This document shows positions 26,004 to 35,020 of a stretch of DNA of 64,000 bases, in pieces (position 1 is the first letter of the stretch; each line of letters starts with the position of its first letter). Under the pieces are notes generated by a model. It was not told where the DNA came from. It made no database searches and was given only the letters and a program-made list of their open reading frames with translations. Position numbers and translations under genes: made by a program. This DNA comes from Palsa-504 sp963753195 (GTDB lineage Bacteria > Actinomycetota > Actinomycetes > Streptosporangiales > Streptosporangiaceae): the NCBI GenBank assembly GCA_963753195.1, contig CAVWBH010000009.1, positions 434,001 to 498,000 of the forward strand, written 5' to 3'.

Positions 26004-26483
26004 TCAGAGCCATTGGTCGTGGTGGCTGGCACGGGCCCGGCCGATGGTCCGGGTGGCCAACATGACCGCTACCACCACGAAGGCCAGCCAGAGGATGGGC
26101 CCGGCGGTCCACCACAGCAGGTGGCCGAAGGCCGAGGCGGCGATGACGAACAGGACGAGCAGCAGAACCGGGTGACCGCGCCGGCGCGGGCGGTCCGTGA
26201 CTGCCGGAGCCCCTGTTTCCGGCAGGTCGGAGAACAAGTCGCTCAGGTCGGCCCGGGTCTTGGCGTTCATGGCGCGCCCCACCCGGTCATCGAACTCGGC
26301 CTGGTCCAGCCGGCCGTCGGCGAAGTGCTGGGACAGGCGGTCGGTCACCGCCTGGCGCTCGGCGTCCGAGACGCGCAGGTTCTGGTCGGCGGACATGCCG
26401 CGGAACAGCGGCGAGAAGCCGCGGGTCCAGGACTGGCCAGCCCAGGGATCGCCGGGCTGAGAGTAATCACGCTGCGAAGACAT
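26004..26483 (-). CDS. DUF1707 (SHOCT-like) membrane protein
   Basis: A 159-residue protein. LRVSDAERQAVTDRLSQHF followed by DGRLDQAEFDDRVGRAMNAKTRADLSDLFSDLP (about 36-88) is the DUF1707 signature, a short helical domain common at actinobacterial N-termini. Two membrane helices follow (about 105-122 and 126-146). It lies 11 bases downstream of the PspC gene on the same strand, so the two are an operon. It may help anchor or sense at the envelope. Confidence 0.9.
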   Translation of the reverse strand: MSSQRDYSQPGDPWAGQSWTRGFSPLFRGMSADQNLRVSDAERQAVTDRLSQHFADGRLDQAEFDDRVGRAMNAKTRADLSDLFSDLPETGAPAVTDRPRRRGHPVLLLVLFVIAASAFGHLLWWTAGPILWLAFVVVAVMLATRTIGRARASHHDQWL

Positions 26484-26494
26484 TGTTGCGTTCC

Positions 26495-26800
26495 TTACCG
26501 GGAGCGGGACTGGAGGGATTCGATGAGTGAGCCGGCGATGGACTGATCAGTGCCCTCGTCGGGGATCAGCAGCAGGCCGGCCAGGTAGAGCGGGACGCCC
26601 GCGCCGCCGACGACGGTCAGGACCACGAAGGCGATCCGGACGATCATGGTGTCGACGCCGAAGTAGCGGGCCAGGCCGCCGGCCACGCCGCCCAGCATGC
26701 GGTCGGTGTAGGACCGGCGGAGCAGGGCGCGCTCCGGCACGGGCCGGGTGTCCGGCCCGGATTCGGTGGTGGTGCTTTCCGGGTTCATGGTGTTGTTCAT
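26495..26800 (-). CDS. PspC-domain membrane protein
   Basis: A 101-residue protein. RSYTDRMLGGVAGGLARYFGVD and the helix IVRIAFVVLTVVGGAGVPLYLAGLLLIP are the PspC domain. The ATG at 26800 follows GAGG; longer frames upstream are unlikely. It is divergent from a histidine kinase that carries the same domain, and probably shares the regulatory region at 26801-26930. PspC proteins act in envelope stress. Confidence 0.9.
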   Translation of the reverse strand: MNNTMNPESTTTESGPDTRPVPERALLRRSYTDRMLGGVAGGLARYFGVDTMIVRIAFVVLTVVGGAGVPLYLAGLLLIPDEGTDQSIAGSLIESLQSRSR

Positions 26801-26930
26801 GGCCTCAGAATGCGCCCGCGGGCCCGGCCCGCACATCGGGAAGATCCCCGGCCTCGTCCCTGATCCTGTCCGCGGAAGTCAGGGTCGGATCAGGGTTGTC
26901 CCGGATACTCATTTACGCGCGCGGGGAGCG

Positions 26931-28292
26931 ATGATGGGAAACGTGGAGGATCCAGCACGCTGGGACAGCGGCCCTGACTCGTTCGGGCCCTGGCACCGTG
27001 GCTACGGGCCGGGCGGTCACTGGCACCGGCGGGCCGCTGGGCTGCGGCACCGCGGCAATGGCGAGCCGCTGCGCCGGGATGCGGCCGACCGGCTGGCCGG
27101 CGGGGTGGCTGCGGGCATAGCGGCCTGGCGGGGCATCAGCGTCAACACCGTGCGGATCGTGTTCGTCCTGATCGCGATCGTGAGCGGCGGGTTCGCCGTG
27201 CCGCTGTACGTTGCGGCCTGGCTGCTGATCCCGGCGGCCGGGGAGGACCGGAGCATCGCCAGCCGGGCCCGGTCGGACTCGGCCGGCATCGGCCTCGCCG
27301 TGGCCCTGGCCACGCTGTTCGCCTTCCTGCTGTTCGTGGTCGGCGTGTTCAGCCAGGGCTGGCCTTCGGGCTGGGCCTGGCCGCAGGTGTTCTCGGTGGC
27401 CGGGCTCACGCTGATCTGGCGCAACGCCTCGCCCGAGGAGCAGGCCACCCTGCGGCGGCTGGCCGAGCCGCTGAGCGGGGGGGCCAGCCCGGCGCACCCG
27501 GGACGGCGGTCGGCGATCCGGCTGACGATCGCGGGCCTGCTGATCCTGGGCGGCGCGGGCTGGCTGGCCTCGGCGCACCAGAGCCTGGCCCTGCTGCGGC
27601 CGCTGGGCGGGGCGATACTGGTCATCGCCGGCCTCGCGCTCCTGCTCGGGCCGTGGTGGCTGCGGATCGGCCGCGACCTGGTGCTGGAACGGCAGGCGCG
27701 AGTGCGGGCCGAGGAGCGGGAGGAGATGGCGGCGCGGATCCACGACTCGGTGCTGCAGACGCTGGCCCTGATCCAGCGGCGCGCCGACGACCCGCAGAAG
27801 GTGGTCCAGCTGGCCCGGCTGCAGGAACGCGAGCTGCGGTCCTGGCTGTTCGAGGACCACGGGCCGCACGAGGACATGACGGTAACGTCCGGGGTCAGGC
27901 AGATCCAGCAGGACGTGGAGACCCGGTACGGGGTGCCCGTCGAGGCGGTGACCGTCGGGGACTGCGCGCTAAACGAGAACCTGGACGCCCTGCTGGCCGC
28001 GGCCCGCGAGGCCACGGTCAACGCGGCGAAGTGGTCCGGCGCCAGCGTGATCTCGCTGTTCGCCGAGGTCGAGCCCGACTCGGTGTCGGTGGTCGTGCGC
28101 GACCGGGGTAAGGGCTTCGACCCTTCGGCGGTCCCCGAGGACCGCAAGGGCCTGGCCGAGTCGGTGCACGGCCGGATGGCGCGGCGCGGCGGGACGGCGG
28201 TCGTGGTGAGCGACCTGGGCGAGGGCACGAAGGTGACGCTGAAGATGCCGCGGCCGGCCGTTGAGCGGTCCCGGTCCGGGAGCCCGTCATGA
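26931..28292 (+). CDS. PspC-containing sensor histidine kinase
   Basis: A 453-residue membrane kinase. An N-terminal PspC domain (about 47-105, RLAGGVAAGIAAWRGIS) with its helix is followed by further hydrophobic segments, then a cytosolic kinase of the NarL/DesK type: phospho-acceptor His271 in AARIHDSVLQTLA, N-box Asn364 in EATVNAAKWS and G-box DRGKGFD from 391. GGGGAG precedes two adjacent ATGs (26931 and 26934). Its stop overlaps the response-regulator start in ATGA. It probably senses envelope stress and controls the neighbouring PspC/DUF1707 genes. Confidence 0.93.
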   Translation: MMGNVEDPARWDSGPDSFGPWHRGYGPGGHWHRRAAGLRHRGNGEPLRRDAADRLAGGVAAGIAAWRGISVNTVRIVFVLIAIVSGGFAVPLYVAAWLLIPAAGEDRSIASRARSDSAGIGLAVALATLFAFLLFVVGVFSQGWPSGWAWPQVFSVAGLTLIWRNASPEEQATLRRLAEPLSGGASPAHPGRRSAIRLTIAGLLILGGAGWLASAHQSLALLRPLGGAILVIAGLALLLGPWWLRIGRDLVLERQARVRAEEREEMAARIHDSVLQTLALIQRRADDPQKVVQLARLQERELRSWLFEDHGPHEDMTVTSGVRQIQQDVETRYGVPVEAVTVGDCALNENLDALLAAAREATVNAAKWSGASVISLFAEVEPDSVSVVVRDRGKGFDPSAVPEDRKGLAESVHGRMARRGGTAVVVSDLGEGTKVTLKMPRPAVERSRSGSPS

Positions 28293-29002
28293 GCCCCGCC
28301 GTGCCGCGGGTGGTCCTGGTCGATGATCACGGACTGTTCCGGTCCGGGGTGCGCGCCGAGCTCGGCCGGCAGGTCGAGGTGGTCGGCGAGGCCGACGACG
28401 TGCAGCCCGCGATCGAGCTGATCGCCGCGCTGCGGCCGGACGTGGTGCTGCTGGACGTGCACCTGCCGGGCGGCGGCGGCCAGGCCGTGGTCCAGGCGAT
28501 CAAGGCGTCGAACCCCGAGGTGCGCTTCCTCGCGCTGTCCGCGTCGGACGCGCCCGAGGACGTGATCGGGGTGATCAGGGCGGGCGCGCGCGGGTACGTG
28601 ACCAAGACGATCAGCACCGCGGAACTGGCCGATGCGATCCGCCGGATCGCGGCGGGCGACGCGGTGTTCTCGCACCGGCTGGCCGGGTTCGTGCTGGACG
28701 CGTTCGCTTCCGGCGCCGCGGCCGGCACCGACGGCCCCGGCGGTGGCTCCGGCTCCGGATCCGGCTCCGGCTCCGGCGGGGCGGTCAGGCCGTCGTTCGA
28801 CCCGGAGCTTGACCAGCTGACCTCGCGGGAGCGGGAGGTGCTGCGGCTGATCGCGCAGGGCTACACGTACAAGGAGATCGCCCGCGAGCTGTACATCTCG
28901 GTGAAGACGGTGGAAAGCCACGTGTCTTCGGTACTGCGCAAGCTGCAACTGTCGACGCGGCACCAGCTGACCAGGTGGGCCGCCGAGCGGCGCCTGGCCT
29001 GA
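28289..29002 (+). CDS. NarL/LuxR-family response regulator
   Basis: A 237-residue regulator partnered with the upstream kinase by an ATGA overlap. The receiver has Asp12/Asp13 and phospho-acceptor Asp56 (LLDVHLPGG) with Lys in GYVTKTIS. The C-terminal helix-turn-helix is LTSREREVLRLIAQGYTYKEIA through VKTVESHVSSVLRKL. Between them is a flexible Gly/Ser linker encoded by a GGCTCC-type repeat. Confidence 0.95.
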   Translation: MSPAVPRVVLVDDHGLFRSGVRAELGRQVEVVGEADDVQPAIELIAALRPDVVLLDVHLPGGGGQAVVQAIKASNPEVRFLALSASDAPEDVIGVIRAGARGYVTKTISTAELADAIRRIAAGDAVFSHRLAGFVLDAFASGAAAGTDGPGGGSGSGSGSGSGGAVRPSFDPELDQLTSREREVLRLIAQGYTYKEIARELYISVKTVESHVSSVLRKLQLSTRHQLTRWAAERRLA

Positions 29003-29133
29003 GGGCCGGGTCGTCCGGCGCGGGGCGCCTGGCGGCGGCCGGGACCGGCCCTACGAACATTGATCTGCCTGCGGCCGCGTGATAGAAGGATCATGCGCGA
29101 TTTCAGTGTCGTCATGGCCGTAGCGGGTGATTT

Positions 29134-29949
29134 GTGCGTTTTTTTCATCTCATCATCGGTGCGGTGGTCGCCATCACTTCGGCCGCCACAGGCATGATGA
29201 ATTCCGGCGCGGCCGCTCCGGCCGCCGCCGCGGGAGCCGCGGTCAACTATGTGGCGCTGGGCGATTCCTACAGCTCCGGAGTCGGCGCCGGAGACTACAT
29301 CTCCGGCAGCGGGAGCTGCGAGCGCAGCGCAAAGGCGTATCCGGAGCAGTGGGCCGACGCGCACTCCCCCGCCAGCTTCGTCTCGATGGCCTGCTCGGGC
29401 GCGACCACCGCCGACGTGCTCAGCAGCCAGGTGTCGGCGCTGCGCGCGAGTACCACGCTGGTCAGCATCACGATCGGCGGTAACGACGCGGGCTTCTCCA
29501 GCGTCATGCAGACCTGCGCGCTGCAGACGACCAGCCCGTGCCTGCGCGCCATCGCGGCCGCCGAGAGCTTCGTCGCCCGCCAGCTGCCGGCCCGGCTCGA
29601 CATCACACTGGAGGCGATCAGCGCCCATGCGCCGTGGGCCAAGGTCGTCGTGCTCGGTTACCCCGACCTGTATGACCTGTCCAAATCCGGCTCGTGCCTC
29701 GGGTTGAGCAGCCAGGACCGGACTGCGCTCAACCAGGGCGCGGGCGACCTCGACGGCGCCCTGCAGGCCGCCGCGCAGGCCCATCACGACACGTTCGCCG
29801 ACGTCCGCGGCCAGTTCCGCGGCCATGAGATATGCGACTCCGGCAGCTGGCTGCACTCGGTGGATCTGCTCGCGATCAGCTCGTCCTACCATCCGACCGC
29901 AGCCGGGCAGGATCTCGGGTACCTGCCCGTCTTCACCGCGGCCGCGTGA
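29134..29949 (+). CDS. Secreted SGNH/GDSL esterase
   Basis: A 271-residue protein with a signal peptide (about 1-30) and the four SGNH blocks: GDSYSSG with Ser45, the block II glycine in GATTAD, GGND with Asn117, and SSYHPTAAG with His253. Several Cys residues could form disulfides as in Streptomyces extracellular lipases. It probably hydrolyses lipids or esters outside the cell. The GTG start is weakly supported. Confidence 0.92.
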   Translation: MRFFHLIIGAVVAITSAATGMMNSGAAAPAAAAGAAVNYVALGDSYSSGVGAGDYISGSGSCERSAKAYPEQWADAHSPASFVSMACSGATTADVLSSQVSALRASTTLVSITIGGNDAGFSSVMQTCALQTTSPCLRAIAAAESFVARQLPARLDITLEAISAHAPWAKVVVLGYPDLYDLSKSGSCLGLSSQDRTALNQGAGDLDGALQAAAQAHHDTFADVRGQFRGHEICDSGSWLHSVDLLAISSSYHPTAAGQDLGYLPVFTAAA

Positions 29950-30267
29950 GCGGCCGGTCGCCAGGCGAGGGAAATACCGCCGCCGCCCGGCATCTATTTA
30001 TTGATGTGGCCGAATCGTCTCCGCTGTCGCGCGAAATTACCGCGATCTGTCCGGATATTTTGGCATCGGCAGGTTACAGCATTTGCGTTATCTTCGTTTA
30101 CGGGCAACCTATCCGCCTATTATGGCCTCTGGTTTCTAACCAAGCTGCGGCGAGCGCGGCCGCCAATAGCCGCGAGACGCGCAGCTCCCCGGGCCAGGCG
30201 GCAATCCAGTTGCGCCGCGGCGGGACCAGGTGCGGTGACTACGTGGCGGCCGGGCGCTTCGGTCTGA
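29950..30267. other. Intergenic region, no gene seen
   Basis: About 318 bases between convergent genes. The first part is notably AT-richer than its surroundings (around 30000-30130) and shows no coding bias in any frame. No terminator hairpin stands out. Confidence 0.45.
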
Positions 30268-30576
30268 TCAGGCGGAAGAGGCCCGGCGGGCCAGGCCGAT
30301 CTTCGCGTTGGGGTGGTCGCGCCAGGTGGCCGCGCCGGAGGACGCAGCGGTCTTGGCCTGCTCCCACTTGAGCCGGGCCAGCTCGCCGGGCGGGGTTTCC
30401 AGCTCCCTGGCCCAGGCCCGGGTGGCGGCGGCCACGTGGGTGCCCGCCACGGCCAGGCCCGCCAGGGCCACCGCCGCGCCGATCCCGATCAGGATCCCGC
30501 CGACCACCAGGGGGCCGGACCTCACCTGGGGCCAGTTCCCGCCGAGCTGGCTGTTCGTCTCATCGTCATAAGCCAT
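30268..30576 (-). CDS. Small membrane protein
   Basis: A 102-residue protein with a hydrophilic start (MAYDDETNSQLGGNWPQ), two membrane helices (about 22-48) around VVGGILIGIGAAVALAGLAVAG, and a charged tail. GC-biased codon use and a purine-rich stretch (GGGATGGGGC) before the ATG support it. No family is recognised. Confidence 0.65.
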   Translation of the reverse strand: MAYDDETNSQLGGNWPQVRSGPLVVGGILIGIGAAVALAGLAVAGTHVAAATRAWARELETPPGELARLKWEQAKTAASSGAATWRDHPNAKIGLARRASSA

Positions 30577-30951
30577 GGCGCCCCATCCCGTAATCAGTGT
30601 GCTGCCTTACCTGGAGCTCAGCCTATCCCTGGGGTTCACGCAGGGATAGGCGGTGGGACCACGGCCGTTCGGATAAAAATGGAAGGGCTGTGGCGGGGAC
30701 AGGGTCATGGCGGCCGGGCGAAACGGGAGCGGGCGGCAATGGGCGCTGAGTGAGACCCGGGACGGAATTCGGCCGACTCGAGAATGGGCCGCGGCTGGCC
30801 GGTGACTGATACCAGTGCCGGACCCGGTCGCCGATTCGAACGATGCCACTGGTCATCTGGCCGCCAGTAAACGGCATGGCAGCTGACTCGGCAGGCTGGC
30901 TGGTGGTCACCACGTCAGTATCGGCTTGGCGCACCTCGGCCCGGGCCCGGG
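30577..30951. other. Intergenic region, no gene seen
   Basis: About 375 bases between the small membrane protein and the end of the SDR gene. Only short frames without coding character are present. Two related inverted motifs, GTGACTGATACC and CGTCAGTATCGG, lie near 30800 and 30915. Confidence 0.4.
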
Positions 30952-31785
30952 TCAGGTCAGCGGGCGAAGGCCAGCGGCGGTGAGCAGGTACGCATCGGCC
31001 GCGAGGGCGTCGGCGGCGACCAGGTCGATGACGGCCTGGCCAACCTGATCCGGGGTGAGAGCCTGGGCTGCGGTAGCAGTGGCGGCTGCGGTAGCAGTGG
31101 CCGTGCCCTGGGGGGCCGGGTCCCTGTTGTCCGGGCCTCTGTTGTCCGGGCCTGCGTTGTCCGGGCCTCTGTTGACCGTGTCCTGGCGGGCCGCGTAGAC
31201 GGCGGCGAACACGGCGCCCAGTGCGGTCGCGGGGGTCAGCTGCGGAAGCAGCGACACGAACCTGATGCCGAGCTTGTCCCGCCCGGACTCTTCGGCGGCG
31301 TAGGCGGTGAGCCAGCGGATGGCGGCCTTGGCCCCGGCGTAGCCGCCCGACAGCGGCGAACCGCGCAGCGCCGCCCCGCTGGACAGGGTGACCACGGTGC
31401 TTCCCGGGGCAAGCGGGGTGAGCAGCGCCTCGCGCGTCCAGTGAAACACATGGGCAACGTCGACCTCCCAGTTGCGGCTGAACGTCTGCCACGTGTGATG
31501 CTGCACCGGCCGCGGTAGCGGGGTGGCGCCGGCGTTGAGGACCAGGATGGCCGGGCGGTAGGTGTCGATGAGCTGCCCGGCCGCGACCGGATCGGCGGCA
31601 TCAGCAGGCACGGGGGTGAACGCTCTGCCGAGCTCCGCCTGCAGCTCCTCGAGCGGGGCGCGATCGCGGGCGACCCCCACGACCTGGGCTCCTGCCCGGC
31701 TCAAGGCGGTGGCGACGCCGCGGCCAAAGCCGCGGCTGGCCCCGGTGACCAGCGCCGTCACGCCTGCTATCTCATGTCCGGACAT
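30952..31785 (-). CDS. Short-chain dehydrogenase/reductase (SDR)
   Basis: A 277-residue SDR. The NAD(P) motif TGASRGFGRG is near 14-23, NAG at 84-86 region, catalytic Ser in LSSGAALRGSP and the Tyr/Lys pair in SGGYAGAKAA. Residues about 200-235 are an unusual low-complexity insertion (GPDNR repeats, then an Ala/Thr run) encoded by 15-bp repeats, between the core and the last helix. GGGAGG precedes the ATG by seven bases. It lies 96 bases downstream of the SigG-type sigma gene and may be its target. Confidence 0.88.
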   Translation of the reverse strand: MSGHEIAGVTALVTGASRGFGRGVATALSRAGAQVVGVARDRAPLEELQAELGRAFTPVPADAADPVAAGQLIDTYRPAILVLNAGATPLPRPVQHHTWQTFSRNWEVDVAHVFHWTREALLTPLAPGSTVVTLSSGAALRGSPLSGGYAGAKAAIRWLTAYAAEESGRDKLGIRFVSLLPQLTPATALGAVFAAVYAARQDTVNRGPDNAGPDNRGPDNRDPAPQGTATATAAATATAAQALTPDQVGQAVIDLVAADALAADAYLLTAAGLRPLT

Positions 31786-31881
31786 AACAATCCTCCCGGT
31801 GTTCGCGGTTTCGGCGCCGCCTGGCGTCGTGGTGATATGGACCAGCCGACGGCCCGGGATTCGCCGCGGCCAGGCCGCGGT

Positions 31882-32871
31882 TTATGCGAGGCTGGGGCCC
31901 GCAGCGGCGCGGTGCTCCCGCGGCAGCCCGAACGACCCGAACAGGCCGGGATCAAAGAAGGTGACGATCCGCGCGATCCCCGTGGCGGTGACCTCAGGGA
32001 CCGTCACACCGTACGCCCGGTAGGGCCCATCGCCTTCGCGCTGGTACACCGCGAAAGCGGGCTGCCCGTTGGCCGCGACCGGGACCAGCCGGAACCGGCC
32101 GGGCGCGGTGAGCGCACGCGAGGCGAAGAAGCCCGTCACAGCGTCCCGGCCAGCGAACCAGGTCAGCATCGGCGGCATCTCCAGGGTCACGTCCTCGCGT
32201 AGCAGCGCGGCCAGCGTGGTTACGTCGGCGTTCTCGAAGGCCGCGGCGAACCGGTCGAGCATCGCCCGGCGGTCCGGATCGGTGGGCTCGGCCAGGGCGT
32301 CTTCGGCGGGCAGCGCCTGCGCGAGCTCGGCGCGAGCCCGGCGCAGGCCGCTGTTGACCGCGGTGGTCGTGGTGCCGAGCAGCTCCGCCGCCTGGGCGGC
32401 GGGCAGGTCCAGCACGTCCCGCAAGATCAGCACCGCACGCTGCCGGGCGGACAAGTGCTGCAGCGCCGCGACGAAGGCCAGCCGGATACCGGCCCGGGAC
32501 GCGGCCACGGCGGCCGGATCGTCGCCCTGGCCGGCCAGCAACGCATCCGGGATGGGCTGCAGCCACGGCACCTCCGGCCCGGCGACGAGCTCGGCTTGCG
32601 AGCCTTCGGCGGGTCCGCCCAGCCCGGACGGCAGCGGCCGGCGGGCCCGCCGCTCGATCGCGGTCAGGCATACGTTGGTCGCGATCCGGTAGAGCCAGGT
32701 CCGCATCGACGAACGGCCCTCGAACCCCGCGTAGGACCGCCAGGCCCGCAGGTACGTCTCCTGAACCAGGTCCTCGGCGTCGGCCACCGAGCCGACCATA
32801 CGGTAGCAGTGGGCCAACAACTCGCCCCGGAACCGCCCGGCCACGACGGAGAAATCCTCGCTGACTGTCAT
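31882..32871 (-). CDS. ECF sigma factor, SigG type, with SnoaL-like C-terminal domain
   Basis: A 329-residue sigma factor. Region 2 has AEDLVQETYLRAWRSYAGF and RTWLYRIATNVCLTAIERR; region 4 has LSARQRAVLILRDVLDLPAAQAAELLGTT. From about 205 an NTF2/SnoaL-like domain follows (MLDRFAAAFENADVTTLAALLREDV), as in SigG and related ECF groups where the tail replaces a separate anti-sigma factor. No anti-sigma gene is adjacent, in keeping with that. The ATG at 32871 is chosen because region 2 begins right after it. Confidence 0.93.
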   Translation of the reverse strand: MTVSEDFSVVAGRFRGELLAHCYRMVGSVADAEDLVQETYLRAWRSYAGFEGRSSMRTWLYRIATNVCLTAIERRARRPLPSGLGGPAEGSQAELVAGPEVPWLQPIPDALLAGQGDDPAAVAASRAGIRLAFVAALQHLSARQRAVLILRDVLDLPAAQAAELLGTTTTAVNSGLRRARAELAQALPAEDALAEPTDPDRRAMLDRFAAAFENADVTTLAALLREDVTLEMPPMLTWFAGRDAVTGFFASRALTAPGRFRLVPVAANGQPAFAVYQREGDGPYRAYGVTVPEVTATGIARIVTFFDPGLFGSFGLPREHRAAAGPSLA

Positions 32872-33081
32872 CGGCTTACCCCAGATTCGCCCGCGCGAAG
32901 GCCAGCGACGCGCTGGCTCAGTTCTATAGACCCGGCGGCGGCCCCGCAATCGCCGCGCCGCTCAGGCGGCTTGATCCAGACCGGGACGTGGCGGCCTCCA
33001 GCCACGCCCGGACCACGCCGGCCAGGTCCCGGGCGGCCGCAGACCAGGGTGGCGGTGGCCACCGCCGTGAGCTCACCCGAG

Positions 33082-33870
33082 TCAGCCAGCCGCAGGGAGA
33101 GCGGTGATCGGGAGGGGCGGGCGGCGTCGTCCTGCATTGATCGCCAAGTGCAGCTCCCTGATGATGGCGGCGGGATCGGTCTGCCGCTCGGTTGTCCGGT
33201 CCTGGTCCTCGGCCGAAAGGTGGTACGCGCGAGAATCGACTTCGCCCGCAACCCCGGCGTCTTGCCACCAGTCATCGACGGTAGCGATGAAGACGCCGTT
33301 GGCATCGAAGAGGCGGGCGTTGAACATCGGCTTGGGCAGGTCAGAGCCAAGGATCAGCACCCGCAGGTCTCCCTCGGCCACCGACCGTACGCCGTCGCCG
33401 ACCTCGCGCCGGCGCCGCACGGAACAGGGTGGCACCAGCCGGCGGCCGCGTCCGCGACCGCGCGCGGGGGTGCAGTGAAGCGGATCCGACCGGTGACGTA
33501 GCCCCGTTCCGGGATCCGCCTCGTCCGGTGCACCCGGGCGAATCCGACGCTCTGCTTCCTGGCGTTCCATGGGATAAGCACATCCACCAGGTCCGGCCCG
33601 GGTGAGCTTAGACGATGGCGCCGTACCGCGGCTGACCCGGTGATCAGGCTCCGTGAACCCGCATACAGAAGCGCAGACATTTCCCGCTGGTCCCGGGTCA
33701 CGGTCCCGGTGACCGTCAGGTAGACGCCCGGCAGCAGCCGCCGCCACGGGCCGCCGGGAGCGATCTGGCGATCCAGCGTGGTGTGCGGCATGCCGCACAG
33801 CAGCGCTTGCCGTCGTGACGACCTGATACTGCACCTGCAACACATGCCTCAGGCGTTCCGCATCGAAGGA
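33082..33870 (-). pseudogene. Decayed copy of the AbiEi/DUF559-like gene
   Basis: Matches the intact gene at 23844-24809 across several frames. The N-terminal helices (DAERLRHVLQVQYQVVT) are in one frame, then a shift leads to RRQALLCGMPH and GGPWRRLLPGVYLTVTG, and a second shift returns for GVRSVAEGDLRVLI and AGVAGEVDSRAYHLSAED. Two internal segments are missing (the middle helices and the block matching AAGIHVLHWLP). An in-frame stop upstream of the first helix means the start is lost. It is not expected to make protein. Confidence 0.8.
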
Positions 33871-33952
33871 CTATCTCCTGGGCAATGGCGACACAATGTC
33901 ACGTGCTTCTGACAAAACGGCATCGCGGCGGGTTGGTGGCGCCGTCTCAGGT

Positions 33953-34072
33953 GGGGTCCGTGTGCCCCTGGCCCCGTCTATCAGGGCCAATGTGCCACGC
34001 GCCCCGTTCTCCGGCCAGCATCGGATGGGGTGCGTGTGCCACAAGCCCCGTCTATCGGGGCACACGCACCCC
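33953..34072. repeat. Imperfect direct repeat with a 14-bp perfect hairpin
   Basis: Two diverged copies of a 45-55-bp element begin GGGGTCCGTGTGCC (33953) and GGGGTGCGTGTGCC (34027), each containing CCCCGTCTATC. In the second copy the 14-bp arms 34027-34040 and 34059-34072 pair perfectly, with an alternative short stem CCCCG-TCTAT-CGGGG inside. Confidence 0.75.
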
Positions 34073-34105
34073 ACGCGGTCGGTTGGATCGCCGACGGCCG
34101 GCCCG

Positions 34106-34119
34106 TGTTACGCGTAACA
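34106..34119. promoter_or_regulatory. 14-bp perfect palindrome, candidate operator
   Basis: TGTTACGCGTAACA ends about 20 bases before the ATG of the zinc-ribbon gene. A half-site GGTAAC follows at 34125. The location fits a repressor site. Confidence 0.45.
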
Positions 34120-34139
34120 TGAGGTAACGGGAGGAGCTG

Positions 34140-34778
34140 ATGGAGACACGGAAGTGCGAGCAGTGCGGCGAGGAGTTCGCGCCGCGGCGTGAGCATGCCC
34201 GGTTCTGCTCGGCCCGCTGCCGGGTGGCGTGGAACCGCCAGCACGTCGGCGATCCCCCGGCTGAGGGGGGCGCGCTCGGCTGGACCATCGTCGGGATGCG
34301 GGACACTACGGACCGGCTGCTGCGGGCTCGGGCCTTGGACGCTCCGCACGGCTTCGCGGCCATCAGCGAGGCGGTGTGGTGGATCACGCTGGTCGACGCC
34401 ACCCTGGTCCGCTATCACCCAGACGTCTACGACACGGTCCTGGCCGGCCACGGCGAAGCCGAGCGACGGGTCATCGAGGGCACCTTCGGCGGCCTGCGGT
34501 TCGTGCGGAACTGGATGGGCTATCACCTGGACCACTCCGACTTCATCCAGCCGGCCGCCAGCCCCGGTGAGGCTGGGGTCAGGCCGATCGCGGCCTGGAT
34601 CTGGCGGCCGCTGGCCGCGCCCGTGCTCGGCGCCCTCCCGGCCCGGGGGCAGGAATGGGAGATGACGCGGTACCGGGACTACCAGGCCCAGCTGGCGGGC
34701 AGGTCGATCGGGGAGGCGTTCGAGCGCTCCGTGCCGTTCCTGTTGCTGGCCGCCGAGGGCAGCGTCACCGCGAGCTAG
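34140..34778 (+). CDS. Zinc-ribbon hypothetical protein
   Basis: A 212-residue protein with an N-terminal zinc ribbon, Cys6, Cys9, Cys23 and Cys27 (KCEQCGEEF ... FCSARCRVAW). The rest is helical with several Trp and no membrane segment. GGGAGGAG is close before the ATG. The family is common in actinobacteria but uncharacterised; nucleic-acid binding is possible from the zinc ribbon. A palindromic operator candidate lies upstream and a strong terminator downstream. Confidence 0.82.
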   Translation: METRKCEQCGEEFAPRREHARFCSARCRVAWNRQHVGDPPAEGGALGWTIVGMRDTTDRLLRARALDAPHGFAAISEAVWWITLVDATLVRYHPDVYDTVLAGHGEAERRVIEGTFGGLRFVRNWMGYHLDHSDFIQPAASPGEAGVRPIAAWIWRPLAAPVLGALPARGQEWEMTRYRDYQAQLAGRSIGEAFERSVPFLLLAAEGSVTAS

Positions 34779-34967
34779 CTGGCCGGCCGAGCTCCGGCGG
34801 CGCTGGCATGTCGCGCACCCCTTATGCCGGTTCGGCGGGTGCCCGACGCAGTACTGGAGCACGGCTTACCACGCGGGGTACGGCGAGTGGGGCCTGGCCC
34901 GCAATCCGGCTCACGTATGGCGAGTAGGAGGGGCGCGGCGCAGGCGGCGCAGTGTTCCGTTCGGCGG

Positions 34968-35008
34968 AAAGCCGGATGGGTCCGGCCTCGGGGGACCCAT
35001 CCGGCTTT
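34968..35008. terminator. Bidirectional terminator, 16-bp perfect stem
   Basis: Arms AAAGCCGGATGGGTCC and complement with a 9-base loop; the AAA/TTT ends give short U-tracts on both strands. It sits between a plus-strand gene and the convergent secreted-repeat gene, ending 12 bases before the latter's stop. Confidence 0.85.
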
Positions 35009-35020
35009 CGCGCGCGTTCG

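Noticed and set aside
27017..28963. 648-codon frame antisense to the kinase and regulator
   Set aside because: Low-complexity Ser/Arg/Ala composition and no family; it is the shadow of two well-supported genes.
34822..34960. Possible coding remnant with QYWSTAYHAGYGEWGLARNP in one frame
   Set aside because: Too short, no start, and I could not connect it to a family.
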